From Pinus tabuliformis (lineage: Eukaryota > Streptophyta > Pinopsida > Pinales > Pinaceae): a stretch of DNA of 64,000 bases. Made by a program: the position numbers and the translations under genes. The stretch is from assembly GCA_031772625.1 (NCBI GenBank), contig CM062815.1, positions 603,186,505 to 603,250,504 on the forward strand, given 5' to 3'. The notes below the pieces were generated by a model that ran no database searches, was not told the DNA's origin, and saw only the letters and a list, made by a program, of their open reading frames with translations. Position 1 is the stretch's first letter, and each line of letters starts with the position of its first letter. Shown one piece after another: positions 11,725 through 22,129 of the stretch.

Positions 11725-12750
11725 CTAAGAAACAAATAGTCCATCACTGCGTTGCCAGATTTCCAATCCCAGGAAATAATGAAGGAGGCCCAAGTCCTTC
11801 ATCTCAAGCTCCTTAACAAGATCATCCTTGCATGAAAGTATTAACAAATCATCACCTGTTAGAATCAAATCATCTACATAAAGTACAATGATAAGCAACT
11901 TACCCTCCACCACAATCTGGTATAGGTTAGGATCCGCCTCGCTCTTGGAGAATCCAAGTCCGGTGAAATAACTGTCTATCTGTGTGTACCAAGCACGTGG
12001 TGCTTGTTTCAACCCATACAGTGCTCTCTTGAGCCTGCACACATGCGACTCGCTGTTGAAGATCTCGAAACCTTTGAGCTGTTCTATGTACACCTCCTCC
12101 TCAATGACTTTGTTGAGGAACGCAGTCTTCACATCCATCTGATGAATGTGCCATCCCATCTGCGTTGAGAGAGCAAGAATCGTCCGTATGGAAGAATACC
12201 TTGCGATAGGTGCAAAGGTCTCCTCATAATCGATCCCCTCTATCTGTGAAAAGCCTCGGGCAACAAATCTTGCCTTGTACTTCTCCACATTCCCGTCAGC
12301 TGCCTGCTTAACTTTGTAGATCCATCTCGAACTCACCACTGATTTCCCTTTCGGTCTTGGGACAATCTCCCATGCACTGTTTCTAACAATCGAATCATAC
12401 TCTTCCACCATGGCATCTACCCATGTGGGATCCTCCACAGCTTCCTCGAAAGAGGATGGCTTAGTCACAACACATTTGCCCACAAGAGCCATGTATCCAG
12501 TGTACCGATCAGGTGACTGTCTCTGCTTCCATTGGGTTTTAGGTGGTCCTACAACTTTCTCTGCATCTTGAGCCAGTCGCTCAGCTTCTGTTAAGCGCTT
12601 TTGCCCTCTGATGGTTGGTGTTGCATGAGTGGTCTCTTCCACTCCATGAACTTCGTCCTGTGGCTGATTTACATCCTGAAGCTCATCCTTAGGAACTAAT
12701 AGCTCCTCATCTGCATGCAAGTGTGGCTCCCTCTCAAGCGAACACTTCAT
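11725..12750 (-). pseudogene. Copia-1 reverse transcriptase
   Basis: A 341-codon frame covering the copia RT. It contains the connection region with SRWIYKVKQAADG, KARFVARGFSQIEGIDY, ETFAPIARYSSIR, HQMDVKTAFLN, the [14 protein letters not shown] block and the catalytic YVDD (LYVDDLILTGDD). These match RVT_2. It shares a frame with the integrase frames upstream but is separated from them by a stop near 12780, and it ends at 11725 in a new stop inside the segment after LGLEIWQ. Confidence 0.9.
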
Positions 12751-12780
12751 GGCTTTCTCCTCCTGAAATTTTATATCTTG

Positions 12781-13494
12781 TCACACAACAATCTTGCCAC
12801 TGTCTGGAAAATACACATGATAGTTGTGGGGCATATCAGTGTACCCCACAAATATCCCAACCTCTACAGTCGGCTCCAACTTCTTCCTGGCATCCTTCGT
12901 CACATGCATGTAAACATTAGCACCAAAAATCCTCAAATGAGAAAGATCAGGCTTCTTACCAGAATAAGCCTCCTCGGGTGTACTCATGCCAAGTATCCCG
13001 TGAGGACAATGGTTCTGCACATATACTGCAGTATTGCATGCTTCCGCCCACAAGTGAAGGGGTAGGCTCTGATCATGCAACATCGCCCGTGCAGCACCCA
13101 CGATTGTTCTGTTCTTCCGCTTAGCAACCCCGTTCTACTGTGGGTTATGGGGAGCTATGAGCTCTCTTCGAATCCCTTCTGCTCTACAGAAATCCTTGAA
13201 CTTGCCAGAGATGTATTCACCACCATTGTCGCTCCTAAGAGCCTTAACCTTCTTCCCCGACTCCTTCTCGACCAGTACTTTGAACTCACATAACTTTGAG
13301 TATGTCTTGCTCTTCTTCTGCATGAAGAAGATCCAGCACTTACGAGAGAAATCATTAACAAAGATCACATAATACCTATGCTTTGTTGTCGAAGCTACTG
13401 AGAAAGGTCCACACATGTCTGTGTGAATTCTCTCAAGGATCGTCGTGGCGCGACTATCCTTCTCGTGAAAGGTGGCTTTCACAAACTTTCCCAA
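12781..13494 (-). pseudogene. Copia-1 integrase
   Basis: Two in-frame pieces (13494-13135 and 13101-12781) separated by a TAG at 13135-13137. The core shows the first acidic residue in HTDMCGPF and the second in RSDNGGEY. The third region, with the NGVAKRKNRT-like segment, follows the stop. After it comes the conserved copia stretch (PEEAYSGKKPDLSHLRIFG, VGIFVGY). It joins the preceding gag-protease frame through a frameshift near 13480. Confidence 0.88.
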
Positions 13495-14882
13495 AGTACA
13501 CGCGTTGCCTGATCTGACTGCACAAGAGTGCCTTTAGGAAGCCCTGTACTGATTTGCTGCAGTATCTTCAAGGCTCCATGGTGAAGGTGACCCAATCTCC
13601 TGTGCCACAGCTCGCCATCATCCCGGCTCACCAATCCTTCTGCCTTGCATGCCATTGTTGCGCAGCCATCTACATGCAACTGATAAAGGTTCCTCACTCG
13701 AACCCCTATCTTCCGGGTTTCTCCAGTTGTCTTGCTGCGCAAGAAAGCCTTTCCCTCGCTGAAAACAACATCATATCCCTTGTCTTCTAACATCACCACA
13801 GAGATAAGATTCTTCTTCAATGCTGGAACATGCATCACTTCCTTCAATACGAAGGGTTTACAATACTCTCTCTCAAAGGAAATGGTACCGATATCGGTCG
13901 CACTGTATCTACCATCATCGCCCATCTCAATGTGCACTCCAAGATCTTTCTCCTCCAGATCAGAAAACGAATCTCGATCTCCTGTCATGTGAAAAGATGC
14001 ACCACTGTCCAAGAACCACACCGATCCCATCACACTTGAAACCAAGCATGCGATCAATGAAAAATCAAGCTCAAACTGCGAGGCTAGATCCACTCCTGCT
14101 GCAGATCCAGCAGCTTGCTTGTTCTTCTTCTTCTGTGGACAATTAGTGGCGTAGTGTCCATGCTGGTGACAGTGAAAGCACTTCACCTTGGACATGTCCT
14201 GCTTCTTTCCTTTCGCACCAGAATGAGAAGCTTTCTTGTTCTTCCCCTTCTTTTCTTTGGTATCCAAAGCGCAATTTTCTTCATCAGGTGCCTTTGATGA
14301 AGATCTGTCCCTGGTATTCCGCCTGATCTCCTCCTGCACAAGATCTGACCAAAGTCTCTCCCATCCTAGCAATTTCTCCCGACCATTGACAGAGTCCTGA
14401 TAGGAATGCCAACTCTTCAGAAGACCAAGGAGAGCCAAGCTCACCAAGTCCTCATCATTGACAGTCACCCCCACACTTCCCAGCTCATCCCTGCATTGAG
14501 TGAACTTCGTGAGATACTTGGGCATACTGTCTCCCTTCTCGCATTTAATGTTTCTGAGTTTATCCTTGAGTGCTAGCTTCCTCTGATCGCTCTTGCTTTG
14601 GAATAGATCTGTCAACGCTTTCCACATCAAGTATGGAGAAGCCTTTCCATGCAGGTTGGACACAATGTGATCCTTCATGCCCTCCAACAGAATCCTTCGA
14701 CACTTTGCTGTCTTCTTTTGCCAAGCATCAACTTGCACAGTATCAGTAGGTTTTGGGACATCCACCTCTATGAACTCCTTCAACCCATTATCATCTAACA
14801 CTACCTCCATCCTATCCTTCCATACAATATAGTTTGAGCTGCCCTCAAGAGCATACTCCAATCGCAATCCGTTGAAAGACAT
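13479..14882 (-). pseudogene. Copia-1 gag-protease-integrase N-terminus
   Basis: A 467-codon frame from ATG 14882, about 250 bp downstream of the primer site. The N-terminal half is copia gag (particle protein; SNYIVWKDRMEVVL near the start). A single CCHC zinc knuckle, CFHCHQHGHYATNC, lies at about residues 236-249. The aspartic protease motif is in FLDSGASFHMTG near residue 295, and the pre-integrase segment is LWHRRLGHLHHGAL near residue 430. The frame is lost near 13480 by a frameshift just before the integrase core. Confidence 0.92.
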
Positions 14883-15129
14883 TACAACGTTGACACCAAG
14901 AAAACACTACTGCAAATTCGAATTCCACCAGCTCCAAACTCAACCGCCTTTGATCTAGAATTCGTGGGAACAAAGTATTTCTCGTACAGAGATTGACTGT
15001 ATGGGCTTTTACCATATATCTAACCTTCCAAAGGAAGGATGAATCCAGAGGCTACCTGGCCTGATTACAGACTCTTCCTGAAGAAATAAAATGTAAACAC
15101 TTTCTGAATAATAGATCTAATGATCAAAA

Positions 15130-15141
15130 GCTCTGATACCA
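15130..15141 (-). promoter_or_regulatory. Copia-1 primer-binding site (tRNA-Met type)
   Basis: On the minus strand TGGTATCAGAGC lies immediately after the 5' LTR end. This is the standard plant copia priming site, complementary to the 3' end of initiator tRNA-Met. It fixes element orientation and the LTR boundary at 15142. Confidence 0.95.
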
Positions 15142-16260
15142 TGTAGAAATTTTGAATAATATGACACTTATTCACAAAGATTATCCCAATTATACACTAT
15201 TGCGGAATACATGCACAATACATAATCTCCTCTACGCTGATCATCAATTTAGCAGCATTAAAAACAATGAAACATCAATCGCATGCACACATTAACACAG
15301 TATGTAACCCGGGGAAAGCATACAGCTGAAAACCCCACACTATCTGTATATTATAATGATAGATAACATGTAACAATACATAGTTCAATACTCCTCACAA
15401 GTGCTCAGTACTATCTCCACCTGTTACACACAAACTAGCTCAGATCTGATGCCTCAAATCTCCTCCACTATTTGCTTGCCTCCACTGCGCAATCCTGCAA
15501 GAGAATCAATCACTCTGTGAAATCAAATTCCTTTCGTTATACTACGCAAGCCTCATGGGAAATCTCCATCCATGCATGTGCAAATCTCATGCACAACTAT
15601 AGTCACAACTGATAGCAATCTCAACCTCTAACACCTGTCTCCACTGAAATGTACATGCACTGAGTTAACTGATGTATTCTTTAGTTGCTTTATGAGTTAA
15701 TAATTAGTGAATTAATTAATATTTAATTCACACAACTCATCACTAGTGTATTCTTTAGTTAGACTAAAATACAACTAGTTCAACCAAGTCAAACTGAACA
15801 CAACTCCATCAACTTCACAATCAACTCCACCGAAACTCAACCACATGAGTTCTAACTGAAGTCTTGCATGCAATAGCTCAACTGACCCACAAGAAAAGCG
15901 TATTTCCTTCTGACAGCTGCATGTGCCACATCTGTAGCTCAAACTGAAGTGCTCCAAGAGGATAAGATAATATTTATAATCCAAATATTATTATGAGACA
16001 ATAATATTTGACTGTTCTATTTTTAACCTGGCAGTCTAAAAATAGAAACCGCCCATATGTCTAAAAATAGAAGTCCATCTATTTTTACCGACATGACCAA
16101 TCATCCACAAATAGCATACTGCAACTCATGGACCATGATCCATATGTCTAAAAATAAACATAGTCTAAAAATAGACTTTGCGTCAAAAATAGCCTGCGGG
16201 CCCACTTAGTGAAGGTGACTTCTTTCCACTAAGCTCCATCATCTTGTTGCATTCTCAACA
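15142..16260 (-). repeat. Copia-1 5' LTR (right copy), 1,119 bp
   Basis: Retains both terminal dinucleotides (TG...CA read on the minus strand) and is followed by the TCCTA target duplication. It contains the same self-complementary TCTAAAAATAGA cluster as its partner (about 16035-16180). Confidence 0.95.
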
Positions 16261-16265
16261 TCCTA

Positions 16266-16980
16266 TATATCAAAGGCTTGGCCATTGAGAAAAGGATGGG
16301 AATTCTTGTATTGTCATGCTGATCTATCTTAAGAGGGAGTGTTCTGGAGATAGGAGTTGGGGGAGGTGTTACTGCAACTCATATAATGGTTGTAACATTC
16401 CTCCAGCTCCTTTATTAATATAGATCAGTTATTCTTCCTTCCATACGCTTCTATTAATTCTTTACTTATTTTATTTAACTAATGAATCTATGGGATTTTG
16501 GTTTATATTTATTTATTCAATAATGTTTATATGTTTTTGATAGTGTCGATTATCAAGATATTATGCTGTGAAGGTTGCTTTGTTCTCTCTCTTATGTGTA
16601 GGACCAAGCTTTTGAGCTATCTAGGAGCGCTTGCCAGATACACTAAAAACTCCAACAAGACCTACATGCGAGGACTCACATGAATTCCTTCTCTTTTTCC
16701 TAATCTATACTCGACATCTTGATATACTAAGAATCCTGAGCCTTAGAACAACATTTCTCTTAATCAATATGTCCTAGGTTTCTAGGATAAACTGAAAGGG
16801 TTTTATGTTCATCTAACCATGCATTAAATGCTACATCAAAATGATATTTAGAAACTATAATATATTTCACTATGTAATTGAAATTAGTAAAATGAACCCA
16901 TAAAAGGGGTCATAAATGGAAATAAAAGTAAAACTCTAAACAATAAGCCAAAAGTGGATGTAACCATGGATGCAAAATTT
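16266..16980. other. No gene; possible end of a decayed copia element near 16.33 kb
   Basis: Continuation of the Copia-1 target site. AAGAGGGAGTGTTCTGGAG near 16330 resembles a copia polypurine tract abutting an LTR start, but no matching LTR copy is present and only short frames follow. The rest is AT-rich with no feature seen. Confidence 0.3.
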
Positions 16981-16984
16981 GGAG

Positions 16985-18205
16985 TAGAATTGGATGCTAA
17001 ACTAGCCATGAAAACAATATGCTAACAATGACACAAAAAGGGTTTTAAAGTAGAATTAAAAAAGGGTGAAACATTAGACACAAAGGAGGGAACAAAATAG
17101 GGCATACAAAAGGATACCAAATTGGGCGCAAACAAGGATGCAAAAATGGACATCAAAATGAGGATGCAAAGAATGGTGTAAAATTAGGATGAAAAATTGA
17201 GTGCAAAAAGGATGTAAGAAAAGACACAAAACAAGATTCAAAATGGGAATAAAAAAGGGTGAAACCAAAGATGCCAAAAATGATGCATAATTAGATGAAA
17301 ATTCAAACTAAAATCTAGGGGCAAAATGAGATGAAAATATGGACACAAAATGTGGCAAAAAAAAGGATGCAAATTTGGATACCAAAAATGATGCAAAATT
17401 AGACACAAAAAATGATACAAAATTGGACATAAAAAATTGTGAAAAAATGGCCATGAATTGGTTCAAATTTGGATGAAAATTGAGATGCAACATTGGATGC
17501 AAAATGGGGTGCAACAAATGATTCAAAACTTGGTGCAAAAACAAATGCAAAAGTAGACGAAAAAAATGGCTCAAAATTAAACGTCACATTAGACACAAAA
17601 TTAGATGGAAAGGTGGATGCAACACATGGTTCAACATAGGATGCAAATTTAGATGCTGAAAAGGATGCAAAATTGAATGCAAGAAATGGTGTTAAAAATG
17701 ATGCTAAATTAGATGCAACAAATGATGCAAAATTAGATGCAAAATATGGTACAAAATAGGATGCAAAAAAGGGAGACAAATAAACTGCAAAAGTGGATGC
17801 AAAAGATGGTGCAAAAATGGATGCAAATTTTGGCACTAAATGAGATCCAACATATAGTGCAAAATTGGATGCAAAAAATGGTGTAAAAAAAGGCAAAAAA
17901 ACTAGCACAAAAATAGATGTAAAAATAAGTATAAAATTAGAAGCAAAAAATGGCATAAGATTAGATGCAAAAACTGGCACAATCTCGATGCAAAAGATGG
18001 TGTAAAACGCGATGCAAATTACAACACAAAACTAGAAGTAAAGAATGGCAATAAACAAGAAGAAAAAAATGATGTAAAAATGACACAAAACTAGAAGCAA
18101 AACTTGTTGTAAAACCAAATGCAAATCTTGGTGCAAAATATGATGCAAAATTTCGCATAAAAAAAGAAGCAAAATTTGGCACAAAAAGGGACGCTTTAAA
18201 AATTG
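16985..18205. repeat. Degenerate minisatellite, ~15-bp period
   Basis: About 1.2 kb built from variants of GATGCAAAATTAGATGCAAAA and ATGGTGCAAAA, with a dominant 15-bp phase and many substitutions and small indels. On the minus strand it gives long frames (for example 17980-17399) whose product is a degenerate Phe-Ala-Ser-Asn-Phe pentapeptide repeat. That openness follows from the repeat unit lacking a stop in that phase and is not good evidence for a gene. Copia-2 inserted at its right edge. Confidence 0.85.
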
Positions 18206-18235
18206 TACAATAGAGCCAGATTTAGTGCCATGCTT

Positions 18236-19781
18236 TGTTGGCATTATGAGACAAGTGTTGGCCTTGATGGCAAATCACACTGATGACAAATCATAGTGCA
18301 GAAGGATAGTAGCAAGGAATTGATGATCAGACTACAAGTATGAAGAGAAAATATATACACGCTGGTTCACTATATACCAAGTCGCGTATACAAGCAGGTT
18401 CACTATATACCAAGTCGTGTATACGCAGGTTCGCTATATACCAAGTCGCGTGTACACGCAGGTTGGCTTCAGTAAAAGAGCGTGTATGTGGAAAACTTAT
18501 CTTTGGTCCGTGGCGGTTATTCCTTGGAAGTTGTGCCTATGGTTTTGGACCATGGTGTCTCGACGGATGTGTTGATCCCTAGTTTTGAAGTTGGTGGTAT
18601 TGGATTTCTATGGTTTTGGCCCTTGGTATTGAGCAAGGCCTAAGGTTATATAAGGAGAAGAAGATCATTAGGCATAGGACAATGGAAAAGTCTTGAATAT
18701 CTGAAAAAGAAAGAGATCTTGTATGCAGGTTCTGGGTTGCTTGATCTAAGCTAAGGAGAGATCATACCGGTTGATGGAAGACTAGATCTAAGGACAGATC
18801 GGGATCTAATGGTTTGAAATGCACTATTATGATATGGTTGATTATGCCTATTTCTAGATTTGCATACTGACGCAATGTTATGTTCTGGGTCTAACTGATG
18901 TCTGGTACAGCTGCAAGTTAAGAGAATTTATTTTTAGATCTGTACGCAGGTTGTCTTTGGTAAAAGCGCGTGTATACGCGGGTTTCTCTCATTGAAGTAG
19001 CGTATATCTTTTGAAGTTTGATTTTTGGGGTTGCAGTTGGGTCTGACTGCTATTGCAAAGTTCTGTAGTCTGCTCTGTGTTCTGGTGACTGGTGTTGACA
19101 GGGTTTCAGGGGGTTCAGTGATTCAAAGATTGATGATGCTAGTATTGGTTGTTTTGTGCTTCAATGATCTGTTATGAAAGTTGAATGAATTGTGGTCTTC
19201 AGATTGTAATGTTGTGCTTCAGGAATATCCAGTCTGAAAATTGATGAAAAGTGGTACCTGAAGGAAAGAAGATTGTAGGCCAACACCTACGTACTAGTAT
19301 CTTAGCTAGTAGAAGAGCAAAGGGGGTTGGAGCTCCCTTCCAAGGAAGTTTGGAGAACGAGAGAAGGTTGAAGCCTTCAACAGGTTGTAGCCTGCGTACT
19401 GGTATAAGGCTGCACCAGTACAAAAGATTGTAAACTGAAGTTTCATATTAAAGAAAGATAGAGACGACTTGCAGCAGGTGGTTTTCACCCACATTGGGTT
19501 TCCACCTTATATCATGGTGTTCATGTGTGTGTTTTCTGTGTGATGATCTGTTCTGTTATACTGCACCTGTCTTACTATCATGGTTAATAATGTCCTGATG
19601 CATTTACTGAAGATAAGCTACTGAATCATAAGTTTTCTTGTTATACGCTGGTTTCTTTAGACACAGTAGCGTGTACACGCTGTTTCACTTAACTGAAGTA
19701 GCGTATATGTTTCTGAGCATAAAATGAATTTTTTTTTCTGATAATACTGATTCACCCCCCCTCTCAGTATTATTTCCAACA
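18236..19781 (+). repeat. Copia-2 5' LTR, 1,546 bp
   Basis: Exact-length partner of 25528-27073. It carries a run of three ~33-bp tandem repeats (18356-18475) and further dispersed copies of the same GCGTATAC-centred motif near 18940-19005 and 19645-19715. Confidence 0.97.
18350..18495 (+). repeat. ~33-bp tandem repeats inside the Copia-2 LTR
   Basis: Three consecutive units of the form GGTTCACTATATACCAAGTC followed by a GCGTATACRCGCA-type half-palindrome, plus a diverged fourth unit (GGTTGGCTTCAGTAAAAGAGC). The second LTR copy has the same array at about 25642-25787. Position near the LTR start suggests U3, where repeats of this kind often act as enhancers; that role is inferred. Confidence 0.85.
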
Positions 19782-19783
19782 AT

Positions 19784-19795
19784 TGGTATCAGAGC
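19784..19795 (+). promoter_or_regulatory. Copia-2 primer-binding site
   Basis: TGGTATCAGAGC two bases after the 5' LTR end (CCAACA), complementary to the initiator tRNA-Met 3' end. Confidence 0.95.
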
Positions 19796-19840
19796 AGGTC
19801 CTTCAGAGAAGCTTGATCGCTTGAAGGTAGATCGTTCATC

Positions 19841-22129
19841 ATGAGCAACTATGAGAGAGAAGCATCAATCAGGCCACCGGTTTTTGATGGGACAAACTTC
19901 AATTATTGGAAGGTAAGAGTTACTGCCTATCTTCAATCTCTTGGTACAGAAGTTTGGGACATCGTAGAGACAGGCTACACTTTTCCTTCAGCTACTCCTA
20001 CAGATGCAGACGAGAAAAAGAAATATGAAACAAATGCGAAAGCAGTCAGTACTCTATTGGGATGTATATCCCAATCGGAATTCATGAAGGTAATGCACTA
20101 TAAATCTGCAAAAGAAATATGGGACAAGATTGTCACGAGCTATGAAGGAGACGAACAGGTAAAGCGTGCTAAACTTCAAACTCTCAGGATTAAGTATGAG
20201 ACTCTCAGAATGTATAATGATGAAAGTGTGGCTAACTATTTCCTTACAGTTGATGAGATTGTTAATTGCATGAAAAACTTGGGTGAAGAAATAAAAGAGG
20301 CTATTGTGGTTGAAAAGGTTCTAAGGTCATTGTCCCCCAAATTTGAATCTAAAGTGTCTGCAATAGAAGAAAAGGAAAATCTACGAATTCTTACTATGTC
20401 TCAGCTTCATGGAATTCTAACTGCTTATGAAATGAGAAAGGGAGGTCCATCAGACAGAAGAGAAGCTGCTTTCAAAGCTTCAGGCAAAGGAGATTATTAT
20501 GAAGCAAGTCACATGCCAGAAGATGAAGAAGAAGAATCAAATTTTGTCAGAAATCTTCAAAGGGGTTCTGGAAGGTTCAGAGGTAAGTTACCTTTTAAAT
20601 GCTTTGCTTGTGGAAGAGTAGGTCATTATGCTGCCAGATGTCCTCACAAAGATAAGAATGACAAGGGAAAGGAACCTGTTAAATGGAACAAGAAACAAAA
20701 TGAAAAGAAGAAAAGCTACTACACTCATGAAGATAGTGATGGTCTTTCAAATAGTGACGAAGATGAACAAGGTAATAGATATAAAATTTTAATGGCTTTT
20801 GAAGATGATGACTACGTGGATGCTATAGATGTAGAAGGCTTTTGTGAAGAAATGAAAGATCTCAAAGTTTGCTTAGAAGAGAAGAGTGCTATTATTGATT
20901 CTCTACAATGTCAACTAGCTGAAAAGGAAAAACATCTTGAAAAATTGGAATGTGAGATTGTTTGTCTTAGAAAGGAGATTGAGAAAACAAAAGCGATTAA
21001 TCTTAAATTTGTTAAAGGATATGAAACCTTGGATGAGATTATCAATGTGCAGCGATCTCCTCTGATCAAGACAGGTCTTGGATATAATGGAGAAACATCT
21101 CAAGCCTCTACCTCTAAAAGTTATCTTGATGCAGCAAGGAGAAGCGAGCAAAAGCCAAATAAAAGTCATCAGGTGAATCAAGGACAGTTTACCTCAAGAA
21201 CAAATAAAGACCATCAAGAAATTCGGGGACAAACTGCCTTAAGGACAAACAGAAGCTACAATCAGCCACAGGTAAAATCTTCCCAATTTGCTCCAAGAAT
21301 AAATGTGAATAGAAGCTACAGTCGGTTGGATGATAGATCTGATTATCGCAGAAGTTTCTTTAATGGCCAATGCTTTTCTTGCCATAACTTCGGTCACAAA
21401 GCAGCTCAATGTGTTGCCTACAAGACAATCATGACTAGAGAAGCTCAAAAGCAAGGGAGAATGACTGGAACCATGAAAAGGACTTATAACAACTTTTCGG
21501 TTCTTGAAAATGAAATTGAATGCTCTATCTGTAATAACTTTGGTCATGAAGACTCTAAATGCAGGAGCAGGTTCCGAAAGACAACTCAGAAGGAACAAAC
21601 CTCAAATGTCAGAACATGGAGAATAAAGGAACCACAACCAGAAAGATGTGGGATAGCCTTTTATGCAGAAGGTCAAGAAAGTCTATGGTACATTGACAGC
21701 GGATGTTCGAAGCATATGACAGGGGACAAAGAAAAGCTTGAGTCATATATCGCATTAGAAAAGGGAAAGAAAGTTTCTTTTGGAAACAATATCTCTGCAG
21801 CCATAAAAAGAAAAGGTGTTGCTCCATTAAAAGAGAAGGTCAAAGCTGGAAATGTTTTGTATGTTGATGGATTGAAGCATAATCTTCTGAGTGTCAGTCA
21901 AATGTGCGATCAAGGAACAGAGGTAATATTTAGATCAAATGGATGTTGTGTTCGTGATCTTGATACAGGTAAAACAGTGATCAAAGGAAGAAGGACTCCA
22001 AATAATCTATACATATTTGAAGAAGGACCACAACAATGCTATTTGAGCAAGGATGATGAACACTGGCTATGGCATCGGAGGTTGGGGCATCTAAGCTTTT
22101 CACAAATAAGGAAAGCATGCAAATATTAG
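19841..22129 (+). pseudogene. Copia-2 gag-protease, large gag with three zinc knuckles
   Basis: A 762-codon frame from ATG 19841. The N-terminal copia gag domain (PPVFDGTNFNYWKVRVTAYL) occupies roughly residues 10-210. A first CCHC knuckle, CFACGRVGHYAARC, is at 254-267. A long acidic and then helical segment (about 280-400) leads to a Gln/Asn/Ser-rich stretch. Two more CCHC knuckles follow: CFSCHNFGHKAAQC at 511-524 and CSICNNFGHEDSKC at 561-574. The protease motif is YIDSGCSKHMTG near residue 619 and the pre-integrase motif LWHRRLGHLSFSQI lies at the end. One CCHC is usual for copia gag, so three is uncommon. The frame stops at a TAG (22127-22129) where the integrase should continue. Confidence 0.93.

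Larger units (their letters stand above)
9816..16260 (-). mobile_element. Copia-1: full-length but defective Ty1-copia LTR retrotransposon
   Basis: A 6,445-bp element on the minus strand, with long terminal repeats at 9816-10921 and 15142-16260. Perfect 5-bp direct repeats TCCTA flank it (9811-9815 and 16261-16265). The minus-strand 5' LTR (right-hand copy) starts TGTTGAGAATGC and ends TTTCTACA, and is followed at once by a primer-binding site complementary to the tRNA-Met 3' end. A purine-rich tract (TTGAGAGGGAG) precedes the 3' LTR. The outermost base of the left copy has changed (GG instead of TG). Domain order is gag, protease, integrase, RT, RNase H, the copia order. Two frameshifts and several stops show the copy cannot make its polyprotein. 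Confidence 0.95.

Noticed and set aside
17399..17980. 193-codon minus-strand frame
   Set aside because: Produced by a 15-bp repeat unit lacking a stop in that phase; kept as a repeat and a low-interest finding, not as a gene.
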